This document shows, piece after piece, positions 12,393-21,160 of a DNA stretch of 64,000 bases. Both the position numbers and the translations under genes were made by a program. Each line of letters begins with the position of its first letter. Position 1 is the first letter of the stretch. Below the pieces are notes generated by a model, which worked only from the letters and a program-made list of their open reading frames with translations, made no database searches and had not been told where the DNA came from. Source of the stretch: Cyanobacteria bacterium CYA (lineage in GTDB: Bacteria; Planctomycetota; Phycisphaerae; Phycisphaerales; UBA1924); the NCBI GenBank assembly GCA_008363215.1, contig RHKP01000018.1:62001-126000 (forward strand), read 5' to 3'.

Positions 12393-13511
12393 TCAGTCTG
12401 CTTCGCCCCACTTGTCCTTGGGCACGTGCCGGTGGTGAATCCCGATCACCCGCGCCAACTGCTTGCCGAACAGTTTGCCCAGCGTCTCGACGATCACCCG
12501 GTCGGTCTCGGAGAACGGTGTGCGTCGCTTGCGGAAGGCCGTCAGCACCGCCAGACACTCCCCCCCCTCATGACACGGCACCACCATGGTCTGGCAGTCG
12601 TCCAGCCAGTGGGCCTCTTCTTCCATCCACAGTTCGAGTTCTTCCGGCTCGCGCAGCCACACCGGCGATGTCTGGTTCTCAAACTTGGGCGCCAGGGCCG
12701 AGGCGAGGTGATCGAGCATGACCTCGGCCTCGTCCTTCGAGCGGTCATAGTTCACATAGGCCCCAAGCGAAAACTCGCCCGTGCTCGACGGCAGAAAGAT
12801 GGCCGCGTTGGTCGAGCCGATCTTCGAGAGCAGATACTCCAGCGTCGTGCGCAGCAGTGTCTCGAGGTCGAGTTCCTGGCGCAGCAGGCAGTTCAGTTCG
12901 CTGGTCATGCCGATGTGATCGATCTGCGTCGAAAGATCCTGATAGGCCTCCACCAGGTCCGAGCACAGTTCGCCGACGTGACGCGAGACTTCCTGCCGCG
13001 CCGAGTTGAGCCGCAGGCACAGCCCCCGCAGTCGCAGCGCCCGCCGCTCGCGCTCGCGCAGGTTCTGAGCCCGGTCCAGCCCGTCGTTGATGCGCTCGAA
13101 CAGTTCGGCCGAGTCGATGGTGCTCGGCACCATGTCCACTGCGCCGTGGCGCATGGCGCACACCGCGTCTTCCAGCGTGGGCTGGGTGGTCAGCAGGATG
13201 GTCAGCACGCCCGGCTCGCTTTCGGTGCAGGCGCGGCAGAGATCAAAGGCCGCGGGGTTGCCCAGGGCGCAGTCGATCAGCGCCAGATCGATGGTGCACT
13301 CGCTCAGCAGCGAGCGCGCGTCGGACACGCCGGTGACGGTGCGCACGCCGCACCCGTGCGTGGTGAGCAGCCCGGCCAGGCGGTCGCGCACGTGCCGCTT
13401 GGGCGAGACGATGAGAATCTGTGCCCGGTTGTCGCCGATGGGTTCGGCGCTCGGGTTGAACTCGCCCGAAACGGCCGGCACGTCCGAAAACGGTTCTCCC
13501 TGTCGCTCCAT
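12393..13511 (-). CDS. degenerate receiver domain plus GAF-like sensor protein
   Basis: 372 residues from the ATG at 13511, which has an upstream GGGGGAGG. Residues about 31-140 fold like a response-regulator receiver: QILIVSPKR at the start, LALIDCAL with Asp80 at the phosphorylation position. The usual acidic pair is replaced by Ser-Pro and the conserved Lys near residue 129 is missing. Residues about 195-355 look like a GAF domain. There is no DNA-binding or enzymatic output domain. It lies 23 bases after the histidine kinase gene and is probably its partner, perhaps an adaptor or ligand-sensing protein. Confidence 0.8.
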   Translation of the reverse strand: MERQGEPFSDVPAVSGEFNPSAEPIGDNRAQILIVSPKRHVRDRLAGLLTTHGCGVRTVTGVSDARSLLSECTIDLALIDCALGNPAAFDLCRACTESEPGVLTILLTTQPTLEDAVCAMRHGAVDMVPSTIDSAELFERINDGLDRAQNLRERERRALRLRGLCLRLNSARQEVSRHVGELCSDLVEAYQDLSTQIDHIGMTSELNCLLRQELDLETLLRTTLEYLLSKIGSTNAAIFLPSSTGEFSLGAYVNYDRSKDEAEVMLDHLASALAPKFENQTSPVWLREPEELELWMEEEAHWLDDCQTMVVPCHEGGECLAVLTAFRKRRTPFSETDRVIVETLGKLFGKQLARVIGIHHRHVPKDKWGEAD

Positions 13512-13534
13512 CCTCAAAAGCCTCCCCCGGCGCG

Positions 13535-15775
13535 TCACGCCGCCGGCGCCATCACGCAAGGCCGATCCAGCCCGATGGTCGCGATGGTTCCCCCCTCGCG
13601 ATGTGCTTCCAGCCGAATGCGTCCACCCAGAAGTTCGATGCACCGCCGGGCGCGGGCCAGTCCCAATCCGCGCTGTCGCCCTGCGGGCTTCTCACTGAAA
13701 AAGGGGTCGAACGCATGTCTGATCGCACGTTCACTCATGCCTCGCCCCCTGTCGACCACACGCACATAGAGTCGGCCATCACCGGGTGCTTCATAAACCT
13801 CGACCCGCACCTTCGCCTGCGATCCTGATTCCTCTGCATTCACGATCAGTTCGGCCAGCGCGTCGCTGAGCAGTTCTCGGTCCGTCCGCAGCCTCAGACC
13901 CCCCGAAACGCCGGAGACCTCGACCTCGGGCCGGCCCGGCAGACGCTCCCCCGCACGCGCCAGCGCCCGCTCAATCACCTCCTCGATCCCAACCTCGCTG
14001 AGCCGAGGCCCGTCGACGCACGCCAGCCTGTTCAGTTCGCTGATCAGCCCGCTCAGGTGGTCGGCCGCCCGGACCAGCGCCGACACGCTCGAACCAAGGT
14101 CTGATTCGCCGAGTCTCGATGCGAGCAACTGCGCCCGGCCCTTGATGACGGCCAGCGGGTTGTTCATCTCGTGCGCCGCCCCGGCCGTCATCTCACCCAG
14201 ACGCGCCAGCGACTCACACTCGGCCAGTTCGGCTTGCATCTCGCCCAGCACGCGGTTCGACGACGCCAGCGCGTCTTCGAGCGCCCGGCTGCGCGCCAGC
14301 GCCTCGGCCACGCGCACGGCCGACGCCCACACCGCGCGGATCGGCGCCAGTTCGCTCGACTCGTTCCAACCCCGCACGTCGGCGTCGTGCAGCACCAGCG
14401 CGACAAGGTCGCGATCCATCACCATCGGCATGGCGCGCAGCCCGTCGTCTGCCGCCTCCGGCAGCCATTCCACCGAGCCAAGCACAACGCTCGCCGGCGC
14501 ACTGCGCCCGCGCAGGTCCGAGAGCGTCGCGGCCAGCGCGATCGGCTCGACGTGCAGGTCCGGCAGGGACACGCATTCGGATCGGGCGCCGGGGCCTTGG
14601 CGGGCCAGTTGCCAGCCCTGCTCACCCGTCCACCACAGCACCGCGCAGAACGAAGGCTTGAGCACCTGCCGCAGCGAGGCCGACACGCACGAAAGCGTGT
14701 GCTCCACCGGCTCGTCCCCGCACCAGCATTCATGGAAGAAGGTGATCGCTTCGCCCACCCGCGCCCGCCGATGCAGGGCCCGCGCCTCGCGGTCCAGCGT
14801 TTCGTTGATCTGCCCGAGCCGTCGATTGGCCTGGACAATCGCGCCCAGCAGCACCTCGGGCCCGCTCTGCTCCCCAAGCCCGAGAATCTCGCAGCGCTCG
14901 GCTACCTCTTCGATCAGTTGCGGCACGATCGCCTCGACCCGGCCCGCTTCCAGTCCAAGGCGCCGCGCCAGCGGCTCAGTGGCCGCTACCGGCGCGAAGT
15001 CCCCGCTCCATCCCAGGTGCTGGCGCTGGCACAGCGTTCGCGCCAGCGTCACGACGCCGACCAACTCGCGGCTGGACGACTCGGGCACGCCCTCGATCGC
15101 CTGCCCGTGAAACCAGATCACGTCGCGAACCGCCTCGGGAAGCCTCCAGCGCTCGGCCAGTCGGCGCCCGGCGGTGTGATGATCCATGCCCAGCAGCGTG
15201 CGCTCGATCGCCGCGCTGGTGCTGCGGCGCTGCTGCGCCACAAGCAGCGCACGGTCATACGCCTGCGGCAGCACCAGGTGCAGAACCAGCCGTCCCAGCC
15301 CGTGCAGCAGCCCGGCCAGGAACGCCTCGCCCGCCTGCAACCCGGCGTGACGCAGGTGCTTTGCGATCAGGTCCGATGCACTGGCCACCGCCACCGCGTG
15401 CATCCAGAACCCCCGCACGTCGAAGCCGGGCGCTTCCCCGGCGCCCCGACGCTCCTCTTCGCTGCGCAGCACATCGAGCACCTCGATGCCCAGCACCACC
15501 GACCGCACCGTCTCCAGCCCCAGCATCGACACCGCGTGCCGCACCGTCTTGACGCGATCCCCCAGCCCGCGGTCTACCGTGCGGCACAAACGCAGCAGCG
15601 TGGCCGACAGCGCCGGATCCATCTCCAGCAGCCGGACCAGTTCTCCGACATCGACCTCGTCGATGCCGGCCGCCTCGAGCAGGCGCGTCGCCACCGGCGA
15701 CAGTGTCCCCAGCCGGTCCACCTCGCGCACAATCAGTTCGATGCGATGACCGCCCTCGACCGGGTGCGCGCTCAT
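13535..15775 (-). CDS. HDOD-domain sensor histidine kinase
   Basis: 746 residues. The first roughly 280 residues match an HDOD domain (LLEMDPALSATLLRLCR, VSMLGLETVRSVVLG). The middle looks like a GAF-type sensor. The C-terminus is a histidine kinase: H-box in GAAHEMNNPLAVIKG (His near residue 533), then an ATPase domain with VDRGRGM and GLGLARARRCIELLGG. No membrane helix is evident, so it is probably cytoplasmic. It is flanked on the same strand by the two receiver-containing proteins, 10 bases after one and 23 before the other, forming a signalling operon. Confidence 0.88.
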   Translation of the reverse strand: MSAHPVEGGHRIELIVREVDRLGTLSPVATRLLEAAGIDEVDVGELVRLLEMDPALSATLLRLCRTVDRGLGDRVKTVRHAVSMLGLETVRSVVLGIEVLDVLRSEEERRGAGEAPGFDVRGFWMHAVAVASASDLIAKHLRHAGLQAGEAFLAGLLHGLGRLVLHLVLPQAYDRALLVAQQRRSTSAAIERTLLGMDHHTAGRRLAERWRLPEAVRDVIWFHGQAIEGVPESSSRELVGVVTLARTLCQRQHLGWSGDFAPVAATEPLARRLGLEAGRVEAIVPQLIEEVAERCEILGLGEQSGPEVLLGAIVQANRRLGQINETLDREARALHRRARVGEAITFFHECWCGDEPVEHTLSCVSASLRQVLKPSFCAVLWWTGEQGWQLARQGPGARSECVSLPDLHVEPIALAATLSDLRGRSAPASVVLGSVEWLPEAADDGLRAMPMVMDRDLVALVLHDADVRGWNESSELAPIRAVWASAVRVAEALARSRALEDALASSNRVLGEMQAELAECESLARLGEMTAGAAHEMNNPLAVIKGRAQLLASRLGESDLGSSVSALVRAADHLSGLISELNRLACVDGPRLSEVGIEEVIERALARAGERLPGRPEVEVSGVSGGLRLRTDRELLSDALAELIVNAEESGSQAKVRVEVYEAPGDGRLYVRVVDRGRGMSERAIRHAFDPFFSEKPAGRQRGLGLARARRCIELLGGRIRLEAHREGGTIATIGLDRPCVMAPAA

Positions 15776-15785
15776 CGGGCCGTCC

Positions 15786-16397
15786 TCAACCGTTCTGGTT
15801 CATCTCCAGCAGTTCGGCGATTCGTGACACCAGGCGATCAATGTCGAACGGCTTCTTGATGAAGTCGTCGGCCCCTGCGCCGAGCAGCGATTGCACGTCG
15901 CTTACGTTCACCACCCCGCTGATGAAGATGATCCGCGTGTCCTTCGTCGACTCCCGCCCCTTCACCCGCTCGCACACCACGTTCCCGTTGATGTCCGGCA
16001 GCATGTAGTCCAGGATCATCAGATGCGGCTTGAATGATTCGGTCAGCAGCCCGGCCTCATAGCCCGTCTCGGCAGTTTCGATTTCAAACCGACCGTCGCG
16101 AGTCAGCACCTCGACGAACAACTCGTTGACGGCAGGGTCGTCATCAACAATCAGGATGCGCCGCTTGCCGCCCTCCAGCGGATCCAGCGGGATCCCGTTG
16201 GCCTTCATGAAACGGATCAGTTCGTCGCGCGGAATGCGCCGAAACTTCGAGCCCGGCACGCGGAATCCCGTCAGACGCCCGCTGTCAAAGCAGCGGATGA
16301 TCGTCTGCTGGCTCACCTTGCACACCTGCGCTGCTTCCCCGGTGGTGAACACGCGCTTGTCGGCCCATTCGCCCTGTTTGATTCCGCCCGTCGCCAT
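15786..16397 (-). CDS. HTH-receiver response regulator
   Basis: 203 residues with an N-terminal excisionase/MerR-like helix-turn-helix (about 15-65, with TTGEAAQVCKVSQQTI) and a complete C-terminal receiver domain (about 80-200). The receiver has the acidic triplet DDD at 85-87, the phosphoacceptor Asp130 in LMILDYMLPD, and Lys182 in FIKKPFD. The order, DNA-binding domain first and receiver last, is the reverse of ordinary response regulators but is met in planctomycetes and deltaproteobacteria. It is the first gene of the signalling operon that continues with the HDOD kinase. Confidence 0.88.
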   Translation of the reverse strand: MATGGIKQGEWADKRVFTTGEAAQVCKVSQQTIIRCFDSGRLTGFRVPGSKFRRIPRDELIRFMKANGIPLDPLEGGKRRILIVDDDPAVNELFVEVLTRDGRFEIETAETGYEAGLLTESFKPHLMILDYMLPDINGNVVCERVKGRESTKDTRIIFISGVVNVSDVQSLLGAGADDFIKKPFDIDRLVSRIAELLEMNQNG

Positions 16398-16633
16398 GCT
16401 TCGCCCCGACTTGCGGCGACTACCAGGCCGCGGTGCCGTCGTGCCCCAAAACGCCTTCTCCTCCCAGTTCTCCCAGATTGACCCTCTGCCTATCGGCCAA
16501 CCTCGGGGGGTACTTCAACGCGGGTCAACTTCCTCCCGCGCCACATACGCCGCCACGCGAGTACCAGAAACGGCCTCCGAGGCGGCATCCCCAGTTTATA
16601 GGATTGACCCCGCTTTGGGGCCCGGTCCTTCCG

Positions 16634-17302
16634 CTACCTCACCCGTGAACGCCATCGCGCCACCGCCTCGGGCTCCCGGGCGTACAACGGCAACACCGGC
16701 CCGCCCGCCGCCCGATCCAGACAGGCCTCCGCGACCGCCACCGGGTCGTACCGCGGCGGCTCGATGCCGACGCCTGCCCCCGCAGCCCAGGCGCGCACAG
16801 CCTCGGGAAGAAACGCGTCGGCGACCAGTGTGCGGACCGGAAGAGTGTGAAACTGGTCAAAGGGCAGCAGAAATCCACCTGTTCCAGGGAAACAGTGTAC
16901 CCATGCGGTGGTTCCCTTCACCGCCAGGCAGACGGCCGTTGGCCCCGAACCGGTCGAGCGCCGGATCAGCGCCTCCGCCGTGGGCACGCCGACGCACTCC
17001 GCACCGAGGGCCGCCGCGATCATGGAGCCGGTGGTCGAGGCCACGCGGAGCCCTGTGTACCCACCCGGTCCCAGGGACACCGCGACGCGGGTGATGGAGC
17101 GGGGTGTGACGCCGACGCGCCGGGCGAGCCGATCGATGCCTGGCATGAGGTCGTCCTCGTGCCGCCCGAGCGTCCGAAGCCATTCCACGCCGAGCGGGCG
17201 GGTCTGTCCGGGCCCGGCCGACTCGACCAGCGCGACGCCGGCGCTGGGGGCGTCTTGGCCGGAGGCCGGATTGCTCGTTTCGATGGCCAGGATGAGGCTC
17301 AA
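16634..17302 (-). CDS. tsaB: TsaB, tRNA N6-threonylcarbamoyladenosine biosynthesis factor
   Basis: 222 residues, a usual length. A TTG start at 17302 is supported by GGAG five bases upstream and by the conserved beginning ILAIETSNP. The ASKHA-fold signature SLGPGGYTGLRV lies at about residues 76-87. TsaB partners with TsaD and TsaE to attach threonylcarbamoyl to A37 of ANN-decoding tRNAs. It lacks the metal-binding catalytic residues of TsaD, as expected. arfB ends 11 bases from it on the same side. Confidence 0.88.
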   Translation of the reverse strand: MSLILAIETSNPASGQDAPSAGVALVESAGPGQTRPLGVEWLRTLGRHEDDLMPGIDRLARRVGVTPRSITRVAVSLGPGGYTGLRVASTTGSMIAAALGAECVGVPTAEALIRRSTGSGPTAVCLAVKGTTAWVHCFPGTGGFLLPFDQFHTLPVRTLVADAFLPEAVRAWAAGAGVGIEPPRYDPVAVAEACLDRAAGGPVLPLYAREPEAVARWRSRVR

Positions 17303-17313
17303 GGACGCTCCGA

Positions 17314-17760
17314 TCAGTGGCTTTCAGGCGGACGACGAGACTGCTTGGCGTCGGCGCGGCGCCTCTTGTCATCGAGACGGCGTTCGATGGCGCCGCGGGG
17401 CACGCGGGTGGGTCGCCTCACGCGGGGAGGGTGTGTGGCCCGCACGATCATCTCCCGCAGCCGGGCCAGGCAGGCACCGCGGTTGCGCTTCTGCGAGCGG
17501 GTTTCGTCGGCCGAGATGACCAGAACTCCCTCGGCCGTGAGGCGGGATCCCGCCAGTTCGGCTAATCGTGCCCGGGCCGATTCGGGCAGGGGGATGTCCG
17601 CCAACGAGATGCGCAACTGGACCTTGGTGGCCCGCTTGTTGACGTTCTGCCCGCCAGGTCCGGAACTGGAAACGAAGTCGAGGGTGATCGCGCCGGGCGG
17701 CACCCGCACGCCGGGCGCAACCTCGAACCCGGACTCGAATTGGTCGGGCTGAGTGCTCAC
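17314..17760 (-). CDS. arfB: ArfB-like peptidyl-tRNA hydrolase (class I release factor domain)
   Basis: 148 residues containing the release-factor catalytic motif SSGPGGQNVNK (GGQ near residues 36-38) and a basic, Arg/Lys-rich C-terminal tail of about 40 residues. This is the ArfB (YaeJ) layout: the GGQ domain hydrolyses peptidyl-tRNA on stalled ribosomes, and the tail enters the empty mRNA channel. Codon-recognition domains of RF1 and RF2 are absent. The gene lies immediately upstream of tsaB on the same strand. Confidence 0.9.
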   Translation of the reverse strand: MSTQPDQFESGFEVAPGVRVPPGAITLDFVSSSGPGGQNVNKRATKVQLRISLADIPLPESARARLAELAGSRLTAEGVLVISADETRSQKRNRGACLARLREMIVRATHPPRVRRPTRVPRGAIERRLDDKRRRADAKQSRRPPESH

Positions 17761-17965
17761 CGCCGCAACGATACGCCGGGGGCCGGGCCCGACCTGCGGC
17801 GAATGAACCCGGTCCGGTGAAGGTGGTTTCCGGGGCCGATTGTGGACAGGTGAGCCCGATACCTGTCAAATCCCGGGGGAGCCGGCGGAGAACTCCGAAA
17901 TCGGGTATCAATCCCCTGCGGATAGTGTGGCTCGGCGGAGGTCCGGTGCGGTGGGAGGCTTTGGG

Positions 17966-18832
17966 ATGAGGGGTCTGATGCTGTGGGGGTGCTGTGTGGC
18001 CTGCTCGACCGCGTTGGCCCAGGAGGCCGAGGATGTGTCGCCTTGGAGCCGCCCGCGCCTGCACGACTGGACCTTGTCCTTCGAGGCCCGGGCGTGGTAC
18101 GCGGCTCCATCAGGTGATCTGAGGCTGCCCGGCGGCGTGGCGGCCGATGACAAGATCGAAATGGACGAACTGGGCGCCGACAGCCCGCGCCTCAGCCCCT
18201 ATGGCGAAGTCCGGGTGCAGCGGGGCAAGTTGCGCTTCGGCTTCTCCGGCTCGTTCTTCAGTGCCGACGAGGGAAGCACCATCGAGGCGACGCGGACGCT
18301 GGGCGAGGTCGACGTGTACGCCGGGGAGCACGCACGGCTCGACTTCTCGCACTGGTCGCTCGATGCGCTGGCCCTCTACGAGGTGTTCAGTTACGTGGAC
18401 GGCTCCACCGTGGACGGGCGCGACGAGGTACGTATTCGTGGGTCGCTGGGCGGCGGGCTGCGGGTCAGCGGGGTGGACTTCGACTTTGCCATCGACCCGA
18501 CCGACCCCGGGCGGACCGGGGGCGAGACGCTGACGAGCGGGTACGACGGAACCTTTGTTGAACTGGTGGCGGCGGCGGCGCTGGACATCGACCTGTATGA
18601 ACGCTGGTACCTGTCTGTGGAGGCCACAGGCGGGGCGTTCGGACTGGATGACCGGACTTCGACCAGTTTTTCGATCGAACCCACCCTGGCCTGGCACCCC
18701 AATTCAAGGGTTGGGGTAGAGGTGGGGTATCGGATGCTGATCCACCGGATGGAAGATGGGGAATCTCCCGGGGAGTTTGAGTGGAACGGCTCCCTGGCTG
18801 GGGTATTCGCGGGAGTTTCGGTGCGATTCTGA
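17966..18832 (+). CDS. predicted outer-membrane beta-barrel protein
   Basis: 288 residues from the ATG at 17966, which has GGGAGG about seven bases upstream. A signal peptide ends near TALAQ. The rest is a series of short alternating strands rich in Tyr, Trp and Phe at the edges, ending VGYRMLIH then VSVRF. A C-terminal Phe is the usual barrel-recognition signal for BamA, which is also encoded in this window. I cannot name the family or its cargo. It stands alone between arfB and the HU gene. Confidence 0.8.
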   Translation: MRGLMLWGCCVACSTALAQEAEDVSPWSRPRLHDWTLSFEARAWYAAPSGDLRLPGGVAADDKIEMDELGADSPRLSPYGEVRVQRGKLRFGFSGSFFSADEGSTIEATRTLGEVDVYAGEHARLDFSHWSLDALALYEVFSYVDGSTVDGRDEVRIRGSLGGGLRVSGVDFDFAIDPTDPGRTGGETLTSGYDGTFVELVAAAALDIDLYERWYLSVEATGGAFGLDDRTSTSFSIEPTLAWHPNSRVGVEVGYRMLIHRMEDGESPGEFEWNGSLAGVFAGVSVRF

Positions 18833-18873
18833 TTTCATTTGTCCGGATTTCCCCTGCAACGGCAAGTTGCGTG

Positions 18874-18902
18874 TTGACGGGGAGATAAAGTTCTGTCATA
18901 CT
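18874..18902 (+). promoter_or_regulatory. sigma-70-like promoter upstream of the HU gene
   Basis: TTGACG, a 17-base spacer and CATACT. The -35 box matches consensus in five of six positions and the spacing is optimal. It would give a leader of about 160 bases before the HU start at 19071. Confidence 0.65.
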
Positions 18903-19070
18903 TTCGGGCGACCCCTTTCCCGGGCTGAATAGGGGAGATTCAGGGGCCAGTCGCGGCGTGGGGCTGAGGTGACTGGTGGGCGAAGGGGAGCGGCGGCTGG
19001 GAAATCGCCTCCGTGCGATCACGGAGTCTCGGGTCGTCGATGTGGACCTGCGAAGTTGGGGAAAGAAGCG

Positions 19071-19424
19071 ATGGCAACCATCACGAAAAAGGATCTGATT
19101 GACCGCATCGCCGAGCGGTCCATGCAGAAGCGGACGTCGGTGAAGCGGACGATCCAGCAGTTTCTGGATGAGGTGACCATCGAACTGGGGCAGGGCAATC
19201 GCCTGGAGTTCCGCGATTTCGGGGTGTTCGAGATCCGGGAGCGGGCGCCCCGCGTGGCACAGAACCCCAAGACGCTCGAGCCTGTAACCGTTCCGGCCAA
19301 GAGGACGATCAAGTTCAAGATGGGTCGCAAGATGCGAGAGGCGCTCGACGCGGCCGATGCCGGCACGCCCATCGTCCAGGTCCGCGCTCGTCTGATGGAG
19401 CGCGAGTTGTCGGAGCGCGACTGA
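19071..19424 (+). CDS. HU/IHF family DNA-binding protein
   Basis: 117 residues. The N-terminal helices (TKKDLIDRIAERS), the beta-arm region with FRDFGVFEIRERAPR and the NPKTLEPVTVPAK arm tip identify an HU-type protein. HU is normally about 90 residues; the last 20 residues here are an extension with a mixed-charge end. The ATG at 19071 has GAAAGAAG just before it. HU proteins bend and compact DNA and also help replication and repression. The stop lies one base from that of the converging nadA gene. Confidence 0.95.
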   Translation: MATITKKDLIDRIAERSMQKRTSVKRTIQQFLDEVTIELGQGNRLEFRDFGVFEIRERAPRVAQNPKTLEPVTVPAKRTIKFKMGRKMREALDAADAGTPIVQVRARLMERELSERD

Positions 19425-19425
19425 G

Positions 19426-20640
19426 TTAGTTGACCGGCTGAGGTGTGGTCAGTTCGAGCATGCGTGAGAGCGCACGCAGCGCGGAGTTGCGCACATCGGT
19501 CGCAACCGTGATGACGTTGCGCGCGACAGGGGCGCCGTCGGAGCCGTCGGCCGCGGTGCCGATCCCGCACAGACCGTCGAGCACCCAGAGCAGGTGAGGC
19601 TGGTCAATGCGGTACATCGTGGTACACATGCACTGGCAGTCGGAGAGGATGCGAACCTCGACGCCGCGGACCTCCTGTTCCCTGCGGAGACGATCGACCA
19701 GATGATGTTCGGTGCCGACGGCCCAGCGTGAGCCGGGGGGAGACTTGCGGACCGTGTTGATGATGTACTCGGTCGAGCCTGACAGGTCGGCCAGATCGAC
19801 GACTTCTTTGGCACACTCGGGATGGACGAGGATGCGCACGGGCTGCTGCCGGGACCGCGGGTCGGCGTTGGCCTGGCGGATCTTGTGGCAGTGCTCCGGG
19901 CGGAAGAGTTTGTGCACGGAGCAATGACCGGCCCAGAGAATGGCTTGCGAGCGGAGGAGTTGTTCTTCGGTCGCGCCGCCGAAGGGTTCGCCCTGGCGGG
20001 TGAGTCTGGGGTCGTAGACGCAGGTGTGCCGGGCGACGTCGATGCCAAACTTGGCGGCAGTGTTGCGCCCGAGGTGCTGGTCGGGTAGGAAGAGGATCTT
20101 GACGTCGTCACCCTGGCTCATGGCCCATTCGAAGACGCGGTCGGCATTGGAACTGGTGCAGCAGGCGCCGTCGCGATCGCCGACGAAGGCCTTGATGGCG
20201 GCCGAGGAATTGACGTAGGTGACCGGTACGAGGCGTCCGGTCCATCCGGCGCGGGCAAGGGAGCCGGAGATGGCGTCCCAGGCGGCGATGGTGTCGTCAA
20301 TGTCGGCCATGTCGGCCATTGAGCACCCGGCGGACAGGTCGGGCAGGATGACCTGCACGTCTTCGGAAGTCAGCATGTCGGCTGACTCGGCCATGAAGTG
20401 AACACCGCAGAAGACGACCCAGCGAACATCGCGTTCTCCGGCAACCGAACCGGCGAGTTGGGAGAGTTTGAGCGAGTCGCCGGTGAAGTCGGCGTGACGG
20501 ATGATCTCGTCGGTCTGATAATGGTGTCCGAGTATGACCAGTTGCTCGCCGAGTCGGCGACGCCGATCGGAGATGGCCATCGCCAGATCGGCGTCGGACA
20601 TGCGGGTGTATCGCTCGGAGAGCGAGGGCTGCCACAGCAT
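19426..20640 (-). CDS. nadA: quinolinate synthase A
   Basis: 404 residues. NadA condenses iminoaspartate with dihydroxyacetone phosphate to make quinolinate for NAD. The conserved LGHHYQ near the N-terminus, DLSAGCSMADM, VHPEC and the late CQCMC region supply the cysteines expected to hold the 4Fe-4S cluster, and the triplicated-domain pattern is intact. nadB and nadC are not in the window. The gene ends one base from the HU gene, so the two converge tightly with no visible hairpin between them. Confidence 0.95.
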   Translation of the reverse strand: MLWQPSLSERYTRMSDADLAMAISDRRRRLGEQLVILGHHYQTDEIIRHADFTGDSLKLSQLAGSVAGERDVRWVVFCGVHFMAESADMLTSEDVQVILPDLSAGCSMADMADIDDTIAAWDAISGSLARAGWTGRLVPVTYVNSSAAIKAFVGDRDGACCTSSNADRVFEWAMSQGDDVKILFLPDQHLGRNTAAKFGIDVARHTCVYDPRLTRQGEPFGGATEEQLLRSQAILWAGHCSVHKLFRPEHCHKIRQANADPRSRQQPVRILVHPECAKEVVDLADLSGSTEYIINTVRKSPPGSRWAVGTEHHLVDRLRREQEVRGVEVRILSDCQCMCTTMYRIDQPHLLWVLDGLCGIGTAADGSDGAPVARNVITVATDVRNSALRALSRMLELTTPQPVN

Positions 20641-20688
20641 GAGGGACCGCCTTTCACCTGAACTATAGGCGGCAGCGTGGTTTCGGGC

Positions 20689-21027
20689 TCAGGCGGCCGC
20701 GGCGCGGACGGAGCGGCCGAACTGCACCTGCGGGCGGTCGAAGCGGAGGGCGAGGATCTGCCGGTCGTCGAGGCGGGCGCTGGAGCGCACGATTTGCGCG
20801 AGGATGAGATCTTCGCGCCGCACGAGCACCTGCCCGTCATCGCGCAGCGCCAGTTCGATGGTCTGCCCGTCGGCCAGAGGGCGCGAGGTGCGCACGGTGA
20901 GCAGGGCGCCTCCTTCGGACAGATCCGTGGTCAGGGCTTGGAGATAACGTCCGGTGTCAGGGCAGCGGACCTTGCAGGCGACCTCGGCGTGGCGGCGGGG
21001 GTGGCGGCGGCGATCGGGGGTGAGCAT
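20689..21027 (-). CDS. PilZ-domain protein
   Basis: 112 residues from the ATG at 21027, supported by GGAGAAG five bases upstream; a longer frame to 21138 lacks support. The PilZ c-di-GMP signature is complete: RRHPRR at the N-terminus and DLSEGGALL about 30 residues later. Such single-domain proteins usually act as c-di-GMP-responsive adaptors for surface polysaccharide or pilus functions. The neighbouring glycan island and the pilus-type cluster are plausible targets, but no link is shown by the sequence. Confidence 0.85.
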   Translation of the reverse strand: MLTPDRRRHPRRHAEVACKVRCPDTGRYLQALTTDLSEGGALLTVRTSRPLADGQTIELALRDDGQVLVRREDLILAQIVRSSARLDDRQILALRFDRPQVQFGRSVRAAAA

Positions 21028-21160
21028 GCAGTCTTCTCCGTCTTGCTGCTGCTCCATCGGCCAGGCAGGGCCTTGGAGTGTTTGCAACAGGGTGTGGGCG
21101 CGGGAGGCGGAAGTTGCGCATCGGGCGCGAAGATGCACGTTCAGGCGATGAGATGCCGAT

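Noticed and set aside
12426..15859. Long plus-strand open frames (447 and 562 codons) over the signalling operon
   Set aside because: They are His, Arg and Gln-rich antisense shadows of the receiver/GAF and HDOD kinase genes, which have clear domains on the minus strand.
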